Of a stretch of DNA of 64,000 nt, positions 9,622-19,124 are shown in pieces (within the stretch, counting starts at the first letter, position 1; each line of letters opens with the position of its first letter). The DNA comes from Timonella corticicola (GTDB lineage Bacteria; Actinomycetota; Actinomycetes; Actinomycetales; Cellulomonadaceae): positions 1 to 64,000 of the forward strand of contig NZ_JBHUOP010000002.1 in assembly GCF_042683685.1 (NCBI RefSeq). Reading direction: 5' to 3'. A model generated the notes under the pieces. It was not told the origin of the DNA, did not search any database, and saw only the letters and a list, made by a program, of their open reading frames with translations. Position numbers and translations under genes: made by a program.

Positions 9622-10833
9622 TCAGCGGCTAATTCCGGCGGAGGCAAGCCCCGCCGCGCTCGCACGCTCAACGGCCTGCGGCAAAACGTCTAACAAAAGG
9701 TCAACATCTTCGGCAGAAGTTGTGTTCCCGAGCGAAAAGCGGAGTGCGCCACGCGCCTCACGCTCTTCGATCCCCATGGCAAGGAGCACATGCGAAGGCT
9801 GCGGCACACCAGCTTGGCAGGCCGATCCCGTCGACGCCGCGACGCCCTGGGAGTCCAACAGATAAATGAGCGAATCGCCCTCACAGTTCTCAAACGTGAA
9901 GTGCGCATTACCCGGCAGCCGCAACTCCCGGTCCGGCCCAAACGGATCGATGCCTCGCAGAACCGCGCTGGGAATCGCCTGACGCACCCGCGTCACCAAG
10001 TCGTCGCGAATCAGTGCCAACCGCGCCGACTCCTCAGCTCTGCGAGCACTCGCAACACTCACGGCCTGCGCAAACGCCGCGATACCCGCAACGTCAAGCG
10101 TGCCGGAGCGGATCGTGCGTTCCTGCCCACCGCCATGAATGACCGGGGTCAGCGTCAGTTCCCGTCGCACAAAAAGCGCACCCACCCCCACCGGACCACC
10201 GAGCTTGTGCGCGGTGATCGCCATAGAGTCAAGCCCGGATTCGGCAAAGTCCACCTCAAGGTGCCCAGCCGCCTGAACCGCATCGCAGTGAACGGGTACA
10301 CCGTACTCGTGCGCGGCGGCAACCACATCCGCGATCGGTTGAACCGTGCCGATCTCGTTGTTCGCCCACATCACGCACACGCAGGCCACCCGCTCACCGT
10401 GCTCGGCAAGGTAGTTGTCAATGAACCGGATGTCCACAACGCCGCGCTCATCCACCGGAATGAAGACGACCTGCGCGCCCTCATGCTTCTGTAACCACTC
10501 CGCTGGGTCGAGGATGGCATGGTGCTCAATCGCGGAAATCAGCAGGATCGGCCGCTCGGCGTCCTGGTTCCGAGACCAGAACATGCCCTTCAGGGCAAGA
10601 TTGTCGGACTCCGTGCCACCACCCGTGAACACCAGTTCACTCGGGCGGGCACCGAATGCACGCGCGATCGATTCACGCGATTCCTCAACCACTCGCCGCG
10701 CGGCGCGACCTGGGCCATGCAGCGATGACGCGTTACCGACCTCGGCCATCCGCTGTGCGTACACCGAAATCGCGGACGACTCCATCGGTGTCGTCGCAGC
10801 GTGGTCAAAATAGGCAGAACGGTTGGTGGTCAC
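9622..10833 (-). CDS. Cysteine desulfurase (IscS/NifS type)
   Basis: A PLP enzyme that turns cysteine into alanine and passes the sulfur on. PLP lysine is in AITAHKLGGPVG; the sulfur-carrying cysteine is in the flexible loop ASTGSACQAG; the N-terminus YFDHAATTP and the phosphate-site TGGGTESDN are typical. 403 aa, full length. It heads the operon with mnmA and is likely the donor for tRNA thiolation and perhaps Fe-S assembly. The GTG start (10831-10833) has no ribosome binding site, but TAAACT lies exactly six bases upstream, which suggests a leaderless transcript. Confidence 0.95.
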   Translation of the reverse strand: MTTNRSAYFDHAATTPMESSAISVYAQRMAEVGNASSLHGPGRAARRVVEESRESIARAFGARPSELVFTGGGTESDNLALKGMFWSRNQDAERPILLISAIEHHAILDPAEWLQKHEGAQVVFIPVDERGVVDIRFIDNYLAEHGERVACVCVMWANNEIGTVQPIADVVAAAHEYGVPVHCDAVQAAGHLEVDFAESGLDSMAITAHKLGGPVGVGALFVRRELTLTPVIHGGGQERTIRSGTLDVAGIAAFAQAVSVASARRAEESARLALIRDDLVTRVRQAIPSAVLRGIDPFGPDRELRLPGNAHFTFENCEGDSLIYLLDSQGVAASTGSACQAGVPQPSHVLLAMGIEEREARGALRFSLGNTTSAEDVDLLLDVLPQAVERASAAGLASAGISR

Positions 10834-11020
10834 GCGCCCAGTTTACTCGCGAAGTTCCACCGATTCTGCCCCACGAGCGCAAGTGGGACAGACGCCACTC
10901 ACCACGATTCGCCGCACACACCGCTCCAATCACACCTGGTTCGCCCACCCCGTAAGATCGAAACTGGCCAACGAGCCACAGTGCCACGCGCACCACAATC
11001 ACAACTGCGAAAGGCAACCG

Positions 11021-12157
11021 ATGTTTCTCAGCGATACTCTGCTCGAAACAATCCGGGAACGCGCAGCCGCATATGACCGCGACAACACGTTCTTCACCCA
11101 AGACTTCGAAGACCTCAAAGAGGCCGGATACTTCACCGCATTCGTACCCAGGGAGTTCGGCGGAGCAGGGCTGACCCTAGAGGAGATCACCCGAGAGCAG
11201 ATGCGCCTGGCTGGCGCGGCTCCTGCCACCGCGCTCGCGGTCAACATGCACCAGGTCTGGCTGGGCGTGGCCAACACCGTGTACCGCACCGGCGATGCAT
11301 CCATGAACTTCATGTTTGAAGACGCTGTACGTGGAGATGTATTTGCGTTTGGCGTTTCCGAGGCGGGTAACGATCTCGTGCTGTTTGGCTCTGACTCCGA
11401 AGCTCGCGGACAGGATGATGGCGGCTACCGCTTTTACGGCACCAAGATCTTCACGTCCCTGTCCCCCGGCTGGACCAAGCTTGGAACTTTCGGGGCCGAG
11501 ACAGGCCCAGACGGAGAGCAACTCAATGTATGGGGCTTCGTGGGACGCGATGAGGGTGTCACCGTGAAGGACGACTGGGACACGATGGGCATGCGTGCCT
11601 CGCAGTCCTGCACCACCGTGCTGGACGGCGCCTATGCCCCGGTGGACCGTATCGTACGTCGCATCCCCTCAGGACCGAGCGCGGACCCGTTCATCTTCGG
11701 TATCTTTGCGAACTTCGAGATTCTACTCGCCTCCGTCTATACCGGTATCGCACAGCGCGCCCTCGATGTTGCTGTTGCGACTGTGAAGAAGCGCACGTCG
11801 AAGGCCTCGGGAAGCGTGTATGCGAACGATCCGGCCATCCGCTGGCGGATCGCGGATGCGGCGATGAAACTCGATGTCCTGTTCCCGCTCATCAAGAGCG
11901 CGGCCGCTGATGTGGACAATGGCGTGGACCGTGGCCCACTGTGGTTTCCACAGTTGTCAAACGTCAAATCACGTGCCACGGAGGTTGCGCTTCGCACAGT
12001 GGAGAAGGCCGTCCGAGTGTCCGGCGGGTCGTCGTACTTCAACCGCTCTGAGTTGTCTCGCCTGTACCGCGACGTGCTGGCCGGATTGTTCCACCCGTCC
12101 GACGACGAGTCGGTCCATTCCGCATGGGCAAACGCGCTGCTCGGCCCGGTCGAGTAA
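11021..12157 (+). CDS. Acyl-CoA dehydrogenase family protein
   Basis: 378 aa FAD enzyme of the acyl-CoA dehydrogenase fold: N-terminal helical domain (FTQDFEDLKEAGYFTAFVP), a beta domain with FGVSEAGND and the fold-typical MGMRASQSC, and a C-terminal helical domain ending with an ACAD-like RLYRDVLAGLFHPSDDE. The start is the ATG at 11021, preceded by GAAAGG; the open frame extends upstream to 10823 without support. It is convergent with etfA/etfB, which encode the usual electron acceptor of this enzyme class, so a functional link is likely though not shown. Substrate is unknown; flavin monooxygenases of the DszC type share this fold and are an alternative. Confidence 0.85.
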   Translation: MFLSDTLLETIRERAAAYDRDNTFFTQDFEDLKEAGYFTAFVPREFGGAGLTLEEITREQMRLAGAAPATALAVNMHQVWLGVANTVYRTGDASMNFMFEDAVRGDVFAFGVSEAGNDLVLFGSDSEARGQDDGGYRFYGTKIFTSLSPGWTKLGTFGAETGPDGEQLNVWGFVGRDEGVTVKDDWDTMGMRASQSCTTVLDGAYAPVDRIVRRIPSGPSADPFIFGIFANFEILLASVYTGIAQRALDVAVATVKKRTSKASGSVYANDPAIRWRIADAAMKLDVLFPLIKSAAADVDNGVDRGPLWFPQLSNVKSRATEVALRTVEKAVRVSGGSSYFNRSELSRLYRDVLAGLFHPSDDESVHSAWANALLGPVE

Positions 12158-12373
12158 GACAGAGTCGAGTAAGGCCCAGCCGCGTGGCGCCCAGTCAGCC
12201 AGGATACGGTTCTCTAGGTTTCGCCTAGTAATCTCTCAGGCCGAATGTAGAAAACCATACCTTGGTGTGTGTCATTGCCGACGAGCTCGTCAGTTCGCGC
12301 TTCCTCTTCCTGACCCGGCACGGCTGAGTCGGGAGAAGCGGGCTGGCTGGGTCGAGAGACGTCAGCAGGCGTG

Positions 12374-12515
12374 GCTATCTCGTCGGCAGGCGGTTGGCCC
12401 TCCCCAACCCGCGCACCGCCCGCCCCAGAAATCGGGCTGACCAATCCTCGGTGGGGTGTTTTTGGTCCGGGTACCCGCATAAAATGCGGGTACCCGGACC
12501 AAAAACACCCCACCG
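12374..12515. repeat. Dispersed repeat A, copy 1, with perfect 32-bp inverted repeat
   Basis: A segment of about 140 bases related to 33058-33203. It starts at CGTCGGCA, runs through a CCGCCCGCCCC(A/G)GAAATCGG block and ends in a perfect palindrome with arms 12449-12480 and 12484-12515 and a three-base loop (AAA). The arms contain GTTTTTGG/CCAAAAAC, so each strand has a U-run in the stem rather than after it. It separates the convergent acyl-CoA dehydrogenase and etfA genes and could act as terminator, but its second copy shows it is an interspersed element. Confidence 0.8.
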
Positions 12516-12529
12516 GATTGAGGAAGAAC

Positions 12530-13525
12530 TTAAGCCTTGCTGGCCTTGTGCTCACGCAGGATGGCGGCGGCCTGTGGAAGAACCTCATCAAGTTCGCCAA
12601 CGACCCCGAAGTCCGAGATCTCGAAGATCGGTGCATCCTGATCGTTGTTCACGGCAATGATGACGCCGGATGCCTGCATGCCACCGCGGTGGTGTGGCGC
12701 ACCGGAGATTCCAGCACCGATGTACACGCGTGGGGCAACGGTCACACCGGTCTGGCCGATCTGGGCGTCGTGTTCGATCCAGCCCTCGTCAACCGCGTCG
12801 CGGGTCGCGCCAACCGCGCCTCCCAGTACGTCTGCGAGTTCCTCGATCGGACCGAAGTCGCCGTTGGTTCCGCGACCACCGGCAACCACATGGGATGCTT
12901 CGGCGAGACGTGGACGACCGACGCCACCGGCGATCGGTGGGTGTTCGGTACGCGAGACCAAGACCGCGGACGCCGCGAGTTCGCTTGGAGCAACCGAGAA
13001 GTTCTCAACGGTAACGTGGCTGGCAGAAACCTGCGCTGGAGTGGGTACGACCGCGTTGGCACGAACCGTCGCCACTGCAACGGGGGTTGTGATCTTACAG
13101 TCCACATCCCAAGCGCCAGCGAACACCCGCTTGTAACCGATGAAGTCATCGCCTTCGAGACCGACAGTCACGGTGTCGATGACCAGACCTGCATCAATGT
13201 TGTACGCAAGGCGGGCGACCATCTCCTTGTTCTCAAAGCGGGGGGATGCGAGAACCGCACGAGCATCGGTGAGTTCGACGGCCTGCGCGACAAGTTCCGC
13301 CGCGACGGGCGACAGGTGTACGGATGCGTCCCCCTCAACGGAGCCAACAAGAACGCGTTCAACACCGTACTGCTGCAACTGATCGAGGGTCGCTTCGCTT
13401 GGCTGCGCAAGAGCCACGGCAACGGGAACACCGATTGAGCGTGCAAGGGTCAAAAGCTCGAGTCCCGCTGAGCTGAGGATCGTTGCGGGGGTGTCCAGGT
13501 AAACAAGAACGTTACGGGTAGTCAT
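12530..13525 (-). CDS. etfA: Electron transfer flavoprotein alpha subunit (FixB/EtfA)
   Basis: 331 aa FAD-binding subunit that passes electrons from acyl-CoA-type dehydrogenases to the respiratory chain. The C-terminal FAD domain shows VYIGAGISGAPHHRGGMQ and the downstream VAVN-like IAVNNDQDAPIFEISD, the ETF-alpha signature. The start is the ATG at 13523-13525; a GTG six codons upstream would overlap the etfB stop. It follows etfB by 14 bases and is cotranscribed with it. The gene lies next to a convergent acyl-CoA dehydrogenase. Confidence 0.94.
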   Translation of the reverse strand: MTTRNVLVYLDTPATILSSAGLELLTLARSIGVPVAVALAQPSEATLDQLQQYGVERVLVGSVEGDASVHLSPVAAELVAQAVELTDARAVLASPRFENKEMVARLAYNIDAGLVIDTVTVGLEGDDFIGYKRVFAGAWDVDCKITTPVAVATVRANAVVPTPAQVSASHVTVENFSVAPSELAASAVLVSRTEHPPIAGGVGRPRLAEASHVVAGGRGTNGDFGPIEELADVLGGAVGATRDAVDEGWIEHDAQIGQTGVTVAPRVYIGAGISGAPHHRGGMQASGVIIAVNNDQDAPIFEISDFGVVGELDEVLPQAAAILREHKASKA

Positions 13526-13539
13526 GTGGGCTGCGATCC

Positions 13540-14346
13540 TCACACCAGGTCGTTGTTGATGAGGTACTCGGCCAGCGCGCGGCCACCCTCACCCTTGTCA
13601 ATGTGCAATTCGGTCAGTGTGCGTGGCGGGCGCGGCTGGCTCTTGGTCACAATCGCGCGTGCTCCGGGATCACCGACGCGAGATGCGTCCACGCCGATCT
13701 CTGCAAGATCCCACACCGTGATGTCCTTGGTGCGGGCAGCCATGATGAGCTTGAAGTTTGGGTAGCGCGGGGTGTTCACGTGATCCGTTACTGAGACAAC
13801 GGCAGGCAGGGCTGCGGTCAGCACCTCGGTGACACCGTCGAGTTCACGGGTGACGGTTGCCACGCCATCCTCGACCTCGAACTTCGTGGCAAGGGTCAAC
13901 TGAGGCAGGTCAAGTTCGGCGGCCAGCAGGCTTGGGATAACCGAGCCGAGGCCATCGAGTGCGGCCATGCCGGTGATCACAAGGTCAACCGGTCCCCCGG
14001 CGTGGATCTTGCGGATCGCACCGGCGACAGCGTGCGCGGTACCGAAAACGTCCGATCCTGCGAGCGCCGGGTCGGTGACCCGGATTCCGCGGTCTGCGCC
14101 AAGTTGGTAGGCCTTGCGGATCGCACCGTCGGATTCGTCTGGGCCAATTGTCAACACGATGACTTCGTGTGCTTCGCGTACATCTGGGCCGAAACTCTCC
14201 ACCAGACGTAGCGCACTCTCGATGGCGTTCTCATCGAGTTCGTTCAGGGTGCCGTCCTGAGCACCGCGGGAGACACGTCCCTGCTCGGTGAACTTACGCT
14301 CGGAGTGAATATCCGGAACGTGCTTGACGGGGACCACGATTCTCAT
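13540..14346 (-). CDS. etfB: Electron transfer flavoprotein beta subunit (FixA/EtfB)
   Basis: 268 aa partner of EtfA, binding AMP. Shows the N-terminal RIVVPVKHVPD, the LNELDENAIESALRL helix and the C-terminal TKSQPRPPRTL tail typical of the family. First gene of the etfBA pair, divergent from glgX across about 116 bases that must hold both promoters. Order etfB-etfA close to the cysteine desulfurase matches M. tuberculosis Rv3029c-Rv3028c-Rv3025c. Confidence 0.94.
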   Translation of the reverse strand: MRIVVPVKHVPDIHSERKFTEQGRVSRGAQDGTLNELDENAIESALRLVESFGPDVREAHEVIVLTIGPDESDGAIRKAYQLGADRGIRVTDPALAGSDVFGTAHAVAGAIRKIHAGGPVDLVITGMAALDGLGSVIPSLLAAELDLPQLTLATKFEVEDGVATVTRELDGVTEVLTAALPAVVSVTDHVNTPRYPNFKLIMAARTKDITVWDLAEIGVDASRVGDPGARAIVTKSQPRPPRTLTELHIDKGEGGRALAEYLINNDLV

Positions 14347-14462
14347 CAGAAGCGTCTCTTTCGTTGACCGAAACTTTCCGCTCCAAGCCTACCCCGGCTT
14401 TACTCTGTGTAACCGTTGCCGATTGTAAGAATGAGATGAGTTTGCCTGTCAGAATAGAGCAC

Positions 14463-16769
14463 ATGAGTTACGTCCATAGCCCTCGCACCGCAAGCTGTGT
14501 TCCCCCTCTTGGCGTACATCTGGTACCCGGCGGCGCGACCGTCGCCGTTTTTGCCGCGCACGCCACGTGCGTGGAACTCTGCCTGATCGACGTGAGCGAT
14601 AGTTCGGCCAGCATCCCGGCTGACCCGACCGCCGCCGCGCCAGAGACCGGCGTACCAGGCAGCCGATTCGTCGAGAGGCGAATCCCGCTGAAACGCACCA
14701 CTTTTGGCGTGTGGCATGATTTTGTGCCAGACATCACAGCGGGACAGTTCTACGGTTTTCGCGTGCACGGCGAGTGGAATCCGCAGGCTGGTCACCGTCA
14801 CAACCCTGCGAAACTTCTTGTTGATCCCTACGCTCGCGCCATCACCGGGGCACTGGATTACGGCCAGCCATCCTACGGCCACGTTTTCACCGATCCGGAC
14901 AGCGACGCCGGTTCAGATCCGTACGGCCCAGCGGACAGCACGGACTCGCTCGGCCACGTCCCTCTGTCGGTGACCGTCGCTCCAACAGACCCGTGCACGT
15001 TGCATGAACGTAACGAGCGAAAGCCGTGTATCGCCTGGGAGCAGACAGTTGTCTACGAGGCTCATGTGAAGGGCCTGACCTATCAGCACCCGGATGTCCC
15101 GGAGGACATCCGAGGCACCTATGCGGCGCTGGGCCACCCGGCGCTGATCGCTCACCTCAAGGGTCTTGGGATCACCTCGCTTGAGTTGCTGCCAATCCAC
15201 TCGTTCACGAGCGAGCCGCACCTGATCGACAAGGGGCTGACCAACTACTGGGGTTACAACACCCTCGGTTTCTTCGCGCCGCACGAGGCATACGCAAGCG
15301 CTGCCGCACGCGCGGCCGGGCCGCAGGCAGTCATTGACGAGGTGCGTGGCGCAGTGGATGCCCTGCACGGGGCGGGCATCGAGGTCATTCTCGACGTGGT
15401 GTACAACCACACGGCAGAGGGTGGTGTCAGCGGACAACATCTCAGCTTCAAGGGACTCGACAACACCAGCTACTACCTGCACGATGGAGCGACCCCGGCG
15501 CAGTACGCGGACGTGACCGGGTGCGGCAACTCCCTCGACTTCCGCCGCCCGAAGGTGGTTCAACTAACTCTTGACTCGATGCGGTACTGGCTCCAGGAGA
15601 TTGGCGTGGATGGATTCCGCATGGACCTCGCCGTGACGCTAGGCCGAGATCATGGCGGATTCAACCCCGACCACCCGCTCCTCGTCGCGTTGCAGACCGA
15701 TCCGGTGATCAGCCACGCCAAGATTATTGCCGAGCCGTGGGATGTCGGTCCCGGTGGCTGGCAGACGGGTAACTTCCCGGTGGGCACACATGAATGGAAC
15801 GACCGTTTCCGCAACTCGGTGCGTGATTTCTGGCTGTCGGACGCCAAGGCTGCGAGCCACGGCAACTCTGGCTCGGGTATCCGCGAACTGGCCACCCGCC
15901 TGTCCGGTTCGGCGGACATGTTCGGTCATTCCGAGCCGCCTTTGATGCGTGGTCCACTCGCCTCGATCAACTTCGTGACCGCGCACGATGGTTTTACCAT
16001 TGCCGATCTCGTTTCCTACGATCACAAACACAACCAGGCCAATGGCGAAGAGTCACGCGATGGCACCAACGACAACCGATCCTGGAATCACGGGGTGGAA
16101 GGTCCACTCGCGCAGGAGGACATGTGGCATGTGATTGCGCCAATGCGTAGGCGTTCGATGCGCAATCTCCTTGCCACGCTGATCCTGTCATCGGGCGTAC
16201 CCATGATCACGGCTGGGGACGAGGTGGGCCGCACGCAGCTCGGCAACAACAACGCATACTGCCAGGACAGTCAGATCTCCTGGTTCAATTGGGAGTTCAA
16301 CAGGTGGCGTCAGCAACTGTGGGAGACCACGACGTTCCTGCTTGAACTGCGCCGCCTGCTGCCGGCGTTGCGTGTGGATGAGTTCTTCACCGGTAAGCCG
16401 CTTCCCCATGACGAAGACCACCAGCCTGATCTGGCCTGGTACAACGAGTCCGGCACGCGACTCACCATCGAGGAGTGGAACAACCCCGCGACCCGGACGT
16501 TCTCGATGTTCCGGCGTGGACGGATCGCTGAGGGATCGCAGAGTTCAGACCCGCACGTCCTACTGGTGTTCAACGGACAACTGAACTCGACCACGATGCG
16601 GTTGCCGGTCAAAGACAACTCGACCCGCACCTGGCGCCTCGCCTGGGATTCGGAATGGGATACCCCGCAAGACCAGCCGGACTCAACGCCGCTCGATGCT
16701 GGCGCCGACATAGAACTCGAGGCCCTATCGCTTCAGGTGTACCTCGCGGATTCGCCTGGACTCGGCTGA
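14463..16769 (+). CDS. glgX: Glycogen debranching enzyme GlgX (GH13)
   Basis: Hydrolyses alpha-1,6 branches of glycogen. The N-terminal CBM48-like domain covers residues about 1-150. The GH13 barrel contains region I (ILDVVYNHT), region II (GFRMDLA, nucleophile Asp), region III (IIAEPWD, acid Glu) and region IV (FVTAHDG). The length, 768 aa from the ATG at 14463, is normal. No clear ribosome binding site precedes this ATG, and an in-frame ATG at 14436 or a start further up is possible. It is divergent from etfB, followed by a strong hairpin, and heads the alpha-glucan cluster with glgE, treS and glgB. Confidence 0.93.
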   Translation: MSYVHSPRTASCVPPLGVHLVPGGATVAVFAAHATCVELCLIDVSDSSASIPADPTAAAPETGVPGSRFVERRIPLKRTTFGVWHDFVPDITAGQFYGFRVHGEWNPQAGHRHNPAKLLVDPYARAITGALDYGQPSYGHVFTDPDSDAGSDPYGPADSTDSLGHVPLSVTVAPTDPCTLHERNERKPCIAWEQTVVYEAHVKGLTYQHPDVPEDIRGTYAALGHPALIAHLKGLGITSLELLPIHSFTSEPHLIDKGLTNYWGYNTLGFFAPHEAYASAAARAAGPQAVIDEVRGAVDALHGAGIEVILDVVYNHTAEGGVSGQHLSFKGLDNTSYYLHDGATPAQYADVTGCGNSLDFRRPKVVQLTLDSMRYWLQEIGVDGFRMDLAVTLGRDHGGFNPDHPLLVALQTDPVISHAKIIAEPWDVGPGGWQTGNFPVGTHEWNDRFRNSVRDFWLSDAKAASHGNSGSGIRELATRLSGSADMFGHSEPPLMRGPLASINFVTAHDGFTIADLVSYDHKHNQANGEESRDGTNDNRSWNHGVEGPLAQEDMWHVIAPMRRRSMRNLLATLILSSGVPMITAGDEVGRTQLGNNNAYCQDSQISWFNWEFNRWRQQLWETTTFLLELRRLLPALRVDEFFTGKPLPHDEDHQPDLAWYNESGTRLTIEEWNNPATRTFSMFRRGRIAEGSQSSDPHVLLVFNGQLNSTTMRLPVKDNSTRTWRLAWDSEWDTPQDQPDSTPLDAGADIELEALSLQVYLADSPGLG

Positions 16770-16779
16770 ATTCTTGCGA

Positions 16780-16822
16780 TTGGCGACGATACGGCTGGGA
16801 CCCAGCCGTATCGTCGCCAATG
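16780..16822. terminator. Palindromic terminator after glgX
   Basis: Perfect 21-base inverted repeat (arms 16780-16800 and 16802-16822) around a single central base, beginning ATTGGCGACGATACGG. It lies just after the glgX stop and before glgE. No U-run follows, so termination may be Rho-assisted or the element may serve as an mRNA 3' end stabiliser. Confidence 0.7.
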
Positions 16823-16868
16823 AGGGATGACAATCCCGTAACGAACCACCCGAACACCGGTGGTGCGG

Positions 16869-16907
16869 CTCACAATTTCGTCCCAAATTAGGTAGCGTTC
16901 TACTGTG
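16869..16907 (+). promoter_or_regulatory. Probable leaderless promoter of glgE
   Basis: CTCACA (16869-16874), 18-base spacer, TAGCGT (16893-16898), then six bases to the GTG start at 16905. The GTG lies where transcription would start and there is no ribosome binding site, so translation of a leaderless mRNA is likely. The -35 match is only 4 of 6. Confidence 0.45.
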
Positions 16908-19124
16908 ACTACATCGAGCCGCAAGAGCGCACAGAACACAGCCACCTCGCCCCCCGAGGAGGCACCCGATCTGAAGAAGCCCACGACTCGTGCGCGCAAC
17001 GCCGCGCGCAGCACAAAACCCGCTGGCAGACCCTCCCGCATCAAGGCGAGCCAAGCAGCGGCCCCGGATACCCCCAAGAAAGAGACACCCGTGCCCGTAG
17101 CAATGCAACATGCACTTATCGGACGGATCCCCGTTCTCGACGTCTCCCCCGTCATCAGCGAGGGTCGTTGGGAGGCCAAGGCGGTCGTCGACGAGGTCAT
17201 CCCCATCGAGGCAACCGTTTTCCGTGAAGGCCATGACGCCGTTGGCGCGACCGCTGTGCTCATCGCACCCAACGGCAAGGAACTGACCACTCGGATGGTT
17301 GACATCGCGCCTGGACTCGACCGATTCCAGGGTTTCCTCGCACCCACGAGCGAGGGTTCCTGGGGGCTGCGCGTTGAGGGATGGTCCGACCCATACGCCA
17401 CGTGGGACCATGATGCCTCGATCAAGGTTCCCGCGGGAATCGATGTGGACCTCATGCTGGAGGAGGGCGCCCGCCTCTTCGAGCGTGCAGCCACCCAGAA
17501 GATACCTGGTGTCAGGATCCCAGCGGCCGTACGCAAGCAACTCAAGGACGTCGTCGCTGTGCTGCGTGACTCCGCCATTGACCCGAACGAACGACTCGCG
17601 GCGGCGAAGACCCCAGAGATCTCACGGATTCTGCGCTACGAATACCCTGTGCGTGATTTTGTCACGCCTTCGGCCACCTACCCTCTGTTCGTCTCCCGTA
17701 AGCAGGCGCTGTTCAGTTCATGGTACGAGTTCTTCCCGCGCTCCGAGGGCGCAGCGTTCGACTCCACCACAGGAAAGTGGACGTCTGGCACGCTACGCAC
17801 GGCGACTGAGCGACTGCCACAGATCGCGGAGATGGGCTTCGACACCATCTACCTCACCCCGATTCACCCCATCGGCACGACCAACCGCAAAGGCCGGAAC
17901 AACACGCTCGATGCTCTGCCCGGCGACCCCGGCTCCCCCTACGGGATCGGGTCTCCCGATGGCGGCCACGACTCGATCCACCCCGATCTGGGCACCTTCG
18001 AGGACTTCGACGCGTTTGTCACGGCGGCTGGCGAGGTCGGCATGGAGGTGGCCCTCGACATCGCCCTACAGTGCTCCCCTGACCACCCCTGGGTCGCAAC
18101 CCACCCGGAATGGTTCACCACGCGTGCAGACGGCACGATCGCCTACGCCGAGAACCCCCCGAAGAAGTATCAGGACATCTATCCACTCAACTTCGACAAC
18201 GACCCCGAGGGCATCTATCAGGAGATACTGCGCGTGTTCAAGGTGTGGATCTCGCACGGGGTCAAGGCATTCCGTGTCGATAACCCGCACACCAAGAACC
18301 TGGACTTCTGGGAGCGCCTGCTGCGAGAGGTCCGTGCATCGAACCCGGAGATCATCTTCCTGTCCGAGGCGTTCACCAAGCCCGCGATGATGCACACACT
18401 CGCCAAGATCGGGTTCCACCAGTCCTACACCTACTACACGTGGCGCAACACCAAGAACGAACTCGAGACCTACCTGCGCGAGGTCTCCGGTCCGGCTGGT
18501 TCGTACATGCGACCGAACTTCTGGCCCACCACGCACGACATCCTGCCGCCCTACCTGCAACACGGAGGCATCCCGGCGTTCGCCGTGCGTGCGGTCATCG
18601 CGGCCACCGCGTCACCGCTGTGGGGCATCTACTCGGGATACGAGCTCGCCGAGCGCGTGCCACGCCCCGGCGCCGAGGAACTGATCGACAACGAGAAATA
18701 TCAGTATCAGTCACGCGACTGGTCCAAGGCACCCGAAACCGGACTGCCACAATTGCTGTCCCTGCTCAACAGCATCCGCAAAGAGCACCCAGCGCTTCAA
18801 CAACTACGCAACCTGACCGTGCACCACACAGGTGACGACTCCATCCTCGCCTTCTCCTCGCGCCTACCCGCGCAGTTCAACAATGGAGTCGAGGACACGA
18901 TCATCACCGTGGTAAACCTTGACCCCCACAACACACGCGAAACCACGGTGTGGTTCGATCTCAAGGCTCTCGGTCTCAGCGAGGACGTTCCGCATGCGGA
19001 ACAACCCGTCTTCGAAGCACACGACCTGCTCACCGGCGAGACCTACGAGTGGGCACGCCAGGCGTTCGTGCGACTCGACCCCATCTTCAACTGCGCACAC
19101 ATCATCCAAGTGAGGCCCCTATGA
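16905..19124 (+). CDS. glgE: Alpha-1,4-glucan:maltose-1-phosphate maltosyltransferase GlgE
   Basis: Adds maltosyl units from maltose 1-phosphate onto linear alpha-1,4-glucan (GH13 subfamily 3). 739 aa, with a basic Ala/Lys/Pro-rich N-terminal extension of about 65 residues before the usual start of the N-terminal domain. Diagnostic stretches are YLTPIHPIGTTNRKGRNN, GVKAFRVDNPHTKN (nucleophile Asp) and IFLSEAFTKP (acid Glu). GIYSGYELAERVPRPGAEE is the classic GlgE C-terminal signature. The GTG start fits a leaderless promoter. The stop overlaps the treS start (ATGA), so the two are coupled. In the known pathway TreS and a maltokinase feed GlgE, and GlgB branches its product. Confidence 0.96.
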   Translation: MTTSSRKSAQNTATSPPEEAPDLKKPTTRARNAARSTKPAGRPSRIKASQAAAPDTPKKETPVPVAMQHALIGRIPVLDVSPVISEGRWEAKAVVDEVIPIEATVFREGHDAVGATAVLIAPNGKELTTRMVDIAPGLDRFQGFLAPTSEGSWGLRVEGWSDPYATWDHDASIKVPAGIDVDLMLEEGARLFERAATQKIPGVRIPAAVRKQLKDVVAVLRDSAIDPNERLAAAKTPEISRILRYEYPVRDFVTPSATYPLFVSRKQALFSSWYEFFPRSEGAAFDSTTGKWTSGTLRTATERLPQIAEMGFDTIYLTPIHPIGTTNRKGRNNTLDALPGDPGSPYGIGSPDGGHDSIHPDLGTFEDFDAFVTAAGEVGMEVALDIALQCSPDHPWVATHPEWFTTRADGTIAYAENPPKKYQDIYPLNFDNDPEGIYQEILRVFKVWISHGVKAFRVDNPHTKNLDFWERLLREVRASNPEIIFLSEAFTKPAMMHTLAKIGFHQSYTYYTWRNTKNELETYLREVSGPAGSYMRPNFWPTTHDILPPYLQHGGIPAFAVRAVIAATASPLWGIYSGYELAERVPRPGAEELIDNEKYQYQSRDWSKAPETGLPQLLSLLNSIRKEHPALQQLRNLTVHHTGDDSILAFSSRLPAQFNNGVEDTIITVVNLDPHNTRETTVWFDLKALGLSEDVPHAEQPVFEAHDLLTGETYEWARQAFVRLDPIFNCAHIIQVRPL

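Noticed and set aside
14347..14462. Riboswitch upstream of glgX or etfB
   Set aside because: No recognisable conserved riboswitch core; the region is short and just needs two promoters.
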